Shown here in pieces: positions 41,617 to 44,203 of a stretch of DNA of 44,203 nucleotides (its first letter is position 1; every line of letters begins with the position of its first letter). The position numbers were made by a program, and so were the translations under genes. The stretch lies in the NCBI GenBank assembly GCA_031253655.1, contig JAIRVY010000028.1, positions 1 to 44,203 of the forward strand, written 5' to 3'. Below the pieces are notes generated by a model. It did no database searches. It worked only from the letters and a program-made list of their open reading frames with translations, and was not told the DNA's origin. Source of the DNA: Bacteroidales bacterium. GTDB taxonomy: Bacteria > Bacteroidota > Bacteroidia > Bacteroidales > WCHB1-69.

Positions 41617-41624
41617 CTAAAAGT

Positions 41625-42338
41625 ATGAAAAAATATATCCCCAACTTTCTCACTTGTTGCAATGTGCTTTTAGGGTCGATATCCGTTGTATTTGCCTTAA
41701 AGGGCTTTTTGGAAAATGCGGCGATTCTCATTTTTTTTGCGGCTATTTGTGATTTTCTTGACGGATTTGCAGCACGTTTGCTAAAAGTAAAATCTGCAGT
41801 AGGTAAAGATTTGGATTCGCTAGCCGATGTAATTTCATTTGGGCTTGCACCGGCAGTCATCCTTTATATGTGGATGGAGTTTTGTTTCACAACACTACCT
41901 CCTCATTTTCAATTTTTTCCACTCACATTATTGCCCTATATGGCATTTATTATTGTCCCCTTTTCTGCCTATCGTTTGGCAAGATATAATAACGATGAAA
42001 GACAACAGGAGGATTTTTTTGGATTGGCTACCCCCGCCAATGCATTCTTTATAGCATTTTTACCGGTAGCCGCCGAATATTTATCTTTTTTAGACAACTT
42101 TTGGGTGCTGCTCACTTTAACCCTCATCTCCTCTTTACTGCTTATCACAAAGATACCAATGTTTTCCTTTAAATTTTCAAACTATAGATTTAAGGAGAGT
42201 TGGGTTCGTTATCTATTTTTATTTTTATCACTAATTTTGTTGATTGCATTTCAATTAGCAGCATTTCCATTGATAATTTTATTCTATATCTTCGTTTCAT
42301 TTATTCAATTCGGCCTCACTAAATTATTGCAGGTATGA
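41625..42338 (+). CDS. pssA: CDP-diacylglycerol-serine O-phosphatidyltransferase
   Basis: This integral membrane enzyme makes phosphatidylserine from CDP-diacylglycerol and serine, the precursor of phosphatidylethanolamine. The 237-residue protein has the CDP-alcohol phosphotransferase motif D-G-x2-A-R-x8-G-x3-D-x3-D in 'DGFAARLLKVKSAVGKDLDSLADVISFG', and the N-terminal 'PNFLTCCNVLLG'. About eight membrane helices fill the rest. The stop overlaps the following LOG-family gene by 4 bases. Confidence 0.95.
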   Translation: MKKYIPNFLTCCNVLLGSISVVFALKGFLENAAILIFFAAICDFLDGFAARLLKVKSAVGKDLDSLADVISFGLAPAVILYMWMEFCFTTLPPHFQFFPLTLLPYMAFIIVPFSAYRLARYNNDERQQEDFFGLATPANAFFIAFLPVAAEYLSFLDNFWVLLTLTLISSLLLITKIPMFSFKFSNYRFKESWVRYLFLFLSLILLIAFQLAAFPLIILFYIFVSFIQFGLTKLLQV

Positions 42339-42922
42339 AACAGAATTCCATAGCGTTATTCTGTGGCTCGGCTGAAGGATTTCATCCTAAATATAAAGAA
42401 CTTGCTACAGATTTTGGAAAATTGTGTGCAAAGAAAAATATTACCCTCTATTATGGAGGAGCAGCATTGGGATTGATGAAAACCGCTGCCGATGCCTGCC
42501 GTGCGTTGAATGGAAAAGTTGTAGGTATTGCTCCCTCTTTTTTCTCTAATTCTACAGTTATAGATACCACCCTTGATGAATTACACTTAGTAGATTCAAT
42601 GAGCGAACGCAAACAAATGTTGGAACGATGTGCAGATGCTTTTGTATCCTTACCCGGTTCTTACGGGACGATGGACGAGTTTTTTGAAGTACTTACAGAT
42701 GCACAGCTTGGGTTGCATTACAAACCGGTAGCTATTCTTAATGCATTTGATTATTATTCGCCACTTATTGAGCAACTTAAAGTATTCAAAGAGGAAGGAT
42801 TTCTTAAGGATTTCCACTTTGATTTATTAATTGTTGCAACAACATTGGATGAACTGTTTGAAAAATTAATAAACTATAAAAATTCAAACAACAGGCACTG
42901 GTTGGATAAAATTAAGCAATGA
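42335..42922 (+). CDS. LOG family protein (TIGR00730, cytokinin riboside 5'-monophosphate phosphoribohydrolase-like)
   Basis: This 195-residue Rossmann-like protein has 'IALFCGSAEG' at the N-terminus, 'YYGGAALGLM' (39-48), the catalytic Arg92 in 'MSERKQMLERCADAFVSLPGSYGTMDEFFEVLTDAQLGLH' and the PGGxGTxxE-type motif as PGSYGTMDE (107-115), with the second Gly replaced by Ser. Family members cleave nucleoside monophosphates to base and ribose 5-phosphate. It overlaps pssA by 4 bases and so is probably co-transcribed. Confidence 0.92.
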   Translation: MKQNSIALFCGSAEGFHPKYKELATDFGKLCAKKNITLYYGGAALGLMKTAADACRALNGKVVGIAPSFFSNSTVIDTTLDELHLVDSMSERKQMLERCADAFVSLPGSYGTMDEFFEVLTDAQLGLHYKPVAILNAFDYYSPLIEQLKVFKEEGFLKDFHFDLLIVATTLDELFEKLINYKNSNNRHWLDKIKQ

Positions 42923-42989
42923 GTAAAGTCAACGAATTTATTCATTTGCACTAATCTATGCCAAAAATTAGTTTGAGACGTTATGAATG

Positions 42990-43252
42990 GGATTCCTCGC
43001 TGCGCTCGGAATGACAACGACGCGACCGGTAGGGAAAGGATTCCTTGCTGCGCTCGGAATGACAACGACGCCACCGGTAGGGAAAGGATTCCTCGCTGCG
43101 CTCGGAATGACAACGCAGCGACCGGTAGGGAAAGGATTCCTTGCTGCGCTCGGAATGACAACGCGGCGACCGGTAGGGAAAGGATTCCTCGCTGCGCTCG
43201 GAATGACAACGACGCCACCGGTAGGGAAAGGATTCCTCGCTGCGCTCGGAAT
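42990..43252. repeat. Tandem array of a 48-bp REP-like unit, five and a half copies
   Basis: The unit starts GGATTCCTCGCTGCGCTCGG and continues with AATGACAACG, a short variable part, then ACCGGTAGGGAAA. Copies start at 42990, 43038, 43086, 43134, 43182 and 43230 (the last is truncated at 43252). ATTCC and GGAAT flanking the GC-rich core form an imperfect hairpin. Variation is limited to a C/T in the head and a few bases near position 30-36. Long open frames on both strands here are a by-product of the 48-base (3n) period. Confidence 0.9.
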
Positions 43253-43321
43253 CTCATTCATAGCACCTCAATAAAAGTTTTAACCAATTTTAATCCATTT
43301 CCATTCTTATCAAAAAAAATA

Positions 43322-43329
43322 TATTTTTG
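43322..43329 (+). promoter_or_regulatory. Possible -7 box upstream of the last gene
   Basis: TATTTTTG matches TAnnTTTG but lies 178 bases before the ATG at 43508, implying a long leader. No clear -33 element was seen. The rest of the gap from the 48-bp array to the gene holds only a small heptamer repeat. Confidence 0.3.
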
Positions 43330-43423
43330 TGCCGCTTATTGTATCATATAAATTTCTAAAATATTAAATATGGTTACTTACAGTGATAAAGATAAGTTTG
43401 TTTTTATTTATCATAACAATTTT

Positions 43424-43452
43424 CCATTCTCAATTCTCCATTCTCAATTCTC
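43424..43452 (+). repeat. 7-bp tandem repeat upstream of the last gene
   Basis: The 14-base string CCATTCTCAATTCT is present twice in tandem (43424 and 43438), and reads as heptamers TTCTCAA, TTCTCCA, TTCTCAA, TTCTCGA. A partial copy (TTCCATTCTCAAC) recurs inside the signal peptide of the next gene near 43577. Confidence 0.65.
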
Positions 43453-43507
43453 GAATGTTCATTAATTTTAAAAAAAAAATAATTATTAACCAAAACGAAA
43501 AAAATTA

Positions 43508-44203
43508 TGAAAAAATCTACCCGTTTTTTTGTCGCGCGACAGGTGTCACGAGCAATTTTAACAATGTTGCTCCTGTTTTCCATTCTCAACTCCTTTGCCC
43601 AGGTTGTCATTATTCCACAGGCAAACCCCAAAGTAATCCCTTTGCAGAATGCAAGCTTTAGTGTGCTGGTAACAAATACAGATGCTACCCCTGTGAATGG
43701 CTTAACATTGGTGGCAATTCCCCCACCCGGGTTTGTTGTTGTTCCGCCCATTATCCCCATTAATTTAGGACCTTCAAGTAGTATTATGGCTGTCTTTCAA
43801 TTATTTACCGACTGCGATGCGGAGCAAGTTTCACCCGGAGTTACCTACAATTTGTATGAAAGCGATGGAATCACGCTTTTAGTGAATGTTCCTTCGCCCC
43901 CAATTACTATTGACGAACCCCAACTTATCTTTACCTCGCCCACTGCGTTAGTGGCAGATTTTGTAAGCAATTCCAAGACCTATACCCGTGTGTGGTCCAT
44001 TGTTCAATCATCCGGCGATGTTTTTTTAAACAACTTACAGGTTGTGAACACTTGCAATAAAGCCAATATTGTGGTAACAAAAATAGAATTGGTAAGCGAT
44101 ATTTCGGGCGCCAATCCCATAGATATCACATCAGCTGTTCTTGACGCTACCCAAACCGGTAAATATGTTTATAACTTCAACAATTTGGTTTTTGACCAAA
44201 TTG
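43508..44203 (+). CDS. Secreted surface protein, 5' part only
   Basis: The frame is open from the ATG at 43508 to the window end, giving 232 residues. It begins with a long signal peptide (MKKSTRFFVARQVSRAILTM, then LLLFSILNSFAQ). The n-region is encoded partly by the perfect palindrome TGTCGCGCGACA (43531-43542). The following sequence ('SFSVLVTNTDATPVNGLTLVAIPPPGFVVVPP') resembles conserved-repeat/Ig-like beta domains of large Bacteroidota surface proteins such as gliding- or adhesin-type proteins. The C-terminus, where a T9SS or gliding-associated sorting domain might be, is outside the window. The exact family cannot be assigned. Confidence 0.75.

Noticed and set aside
42990-43252. CRISPR-like array
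   Set aside because: The whole 48-bp unit repeats with only a few base changes; there are no unique spacers and no cas genes nearby.
42874-43351. Long open frames across the 48-bp array on both strands
   Set aside because: The 48-bp period is a multiple of three, so several frames stay open. The predicted proteins are simple repeats of the same dozen residues and overlap each other.

Overview
The window looks like chromosomal DNA of an anaerobic, amino-acid-fermenting member of the Bacteroidota, most likely Bacteroidales. The evidence is several secreted proteins with type IX secretion (T9SS) C-terminal sorting domains, TAnnTTTG-type -7 promoter boxes, no obvious Shine-Dalgarno sequences, families found mainly in Bacteroidota (DUF3276/PUR, DUF5683, DUF2851, DUF6427, Porin_10, DUF4369/DUF5106), a tmRNA whose tag ends in YAxAA, a Bacteroidota-style V-type ATPase set and 3,5-diaminohexanoate dehydrogenase (kdd) of lysine fermentation. 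The DNA is AT-rich and genes are tightly packed, with several tail-to-tail gene ends touching or overlapping. I see no tRNA, rRNA, insertion sequence, prophage or CRISPR array.

Layout. 1-2465: a partial OppA-like substrate-binding lipoprotein and pyrD. 2597-4561: a secreted T9SS protein with gingipain-like accessory domains. 4566-10817: rnhB, a DUF6427 membrane protein, prs, then an operon of a GT2 glycosyltransferase, a eukaryote-like steroid 5-alpha-reductase homologue and a putative porin. 10966-14277: PUR-family protein, parA, parB, DUF5683 and dapB. 14274-18683: hflX, argS and a thiol-disulfide protein on the minus strand. 18726-26899: radical SAM protein, outer-membrane barrels, DUF2851, T9SS M1 aminopeptidase and deoC. 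27016-29060: HU, a 29-residue basic protein, a strong hairpin and RNase G. 29275-34721: kdd followed by V-ATPase subunits B, D, I and K. 34727-37542: tilS, a DciA-like protein and a GH57 enzyme on the minus strand. 37679-44203: M6 metalloprotease, tmRNA, DUF4369 lipoprotein, pssA, a LOG-family protein, a 48-bp repeat array and the start of a secreted protein.

The most unusual signal is not a gene. Many gaps between co-directional genes, and some coding ends (signal peptides, a T9SS sorting domain, stop codons), consist of degenerate tandem repeats with a 7-bp or 8-bp period. The repeat sequence differs from place to place but the period recurs. Separately, palindromic REP-like pieces (GTAGAGACG...CGTCTCTAC) appear inside argS and inside the 5' end of the M1 aminopeptidase gene, where they are translated in frame. 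Together these suggest that short-repeat expansion and REP insertion have reshaped gene boundaries and protein termini here.

Physiology inferred: proteins are digested outside the cell by T9SS-exported proteases (M1, M6), peptides are imported (SBP lipoprotein) and lysine is fermented through Kdd. An ion-motive V-type ATPase, probably Na+-coupled judging by its proteolipid residues, links this to membrane energetics.
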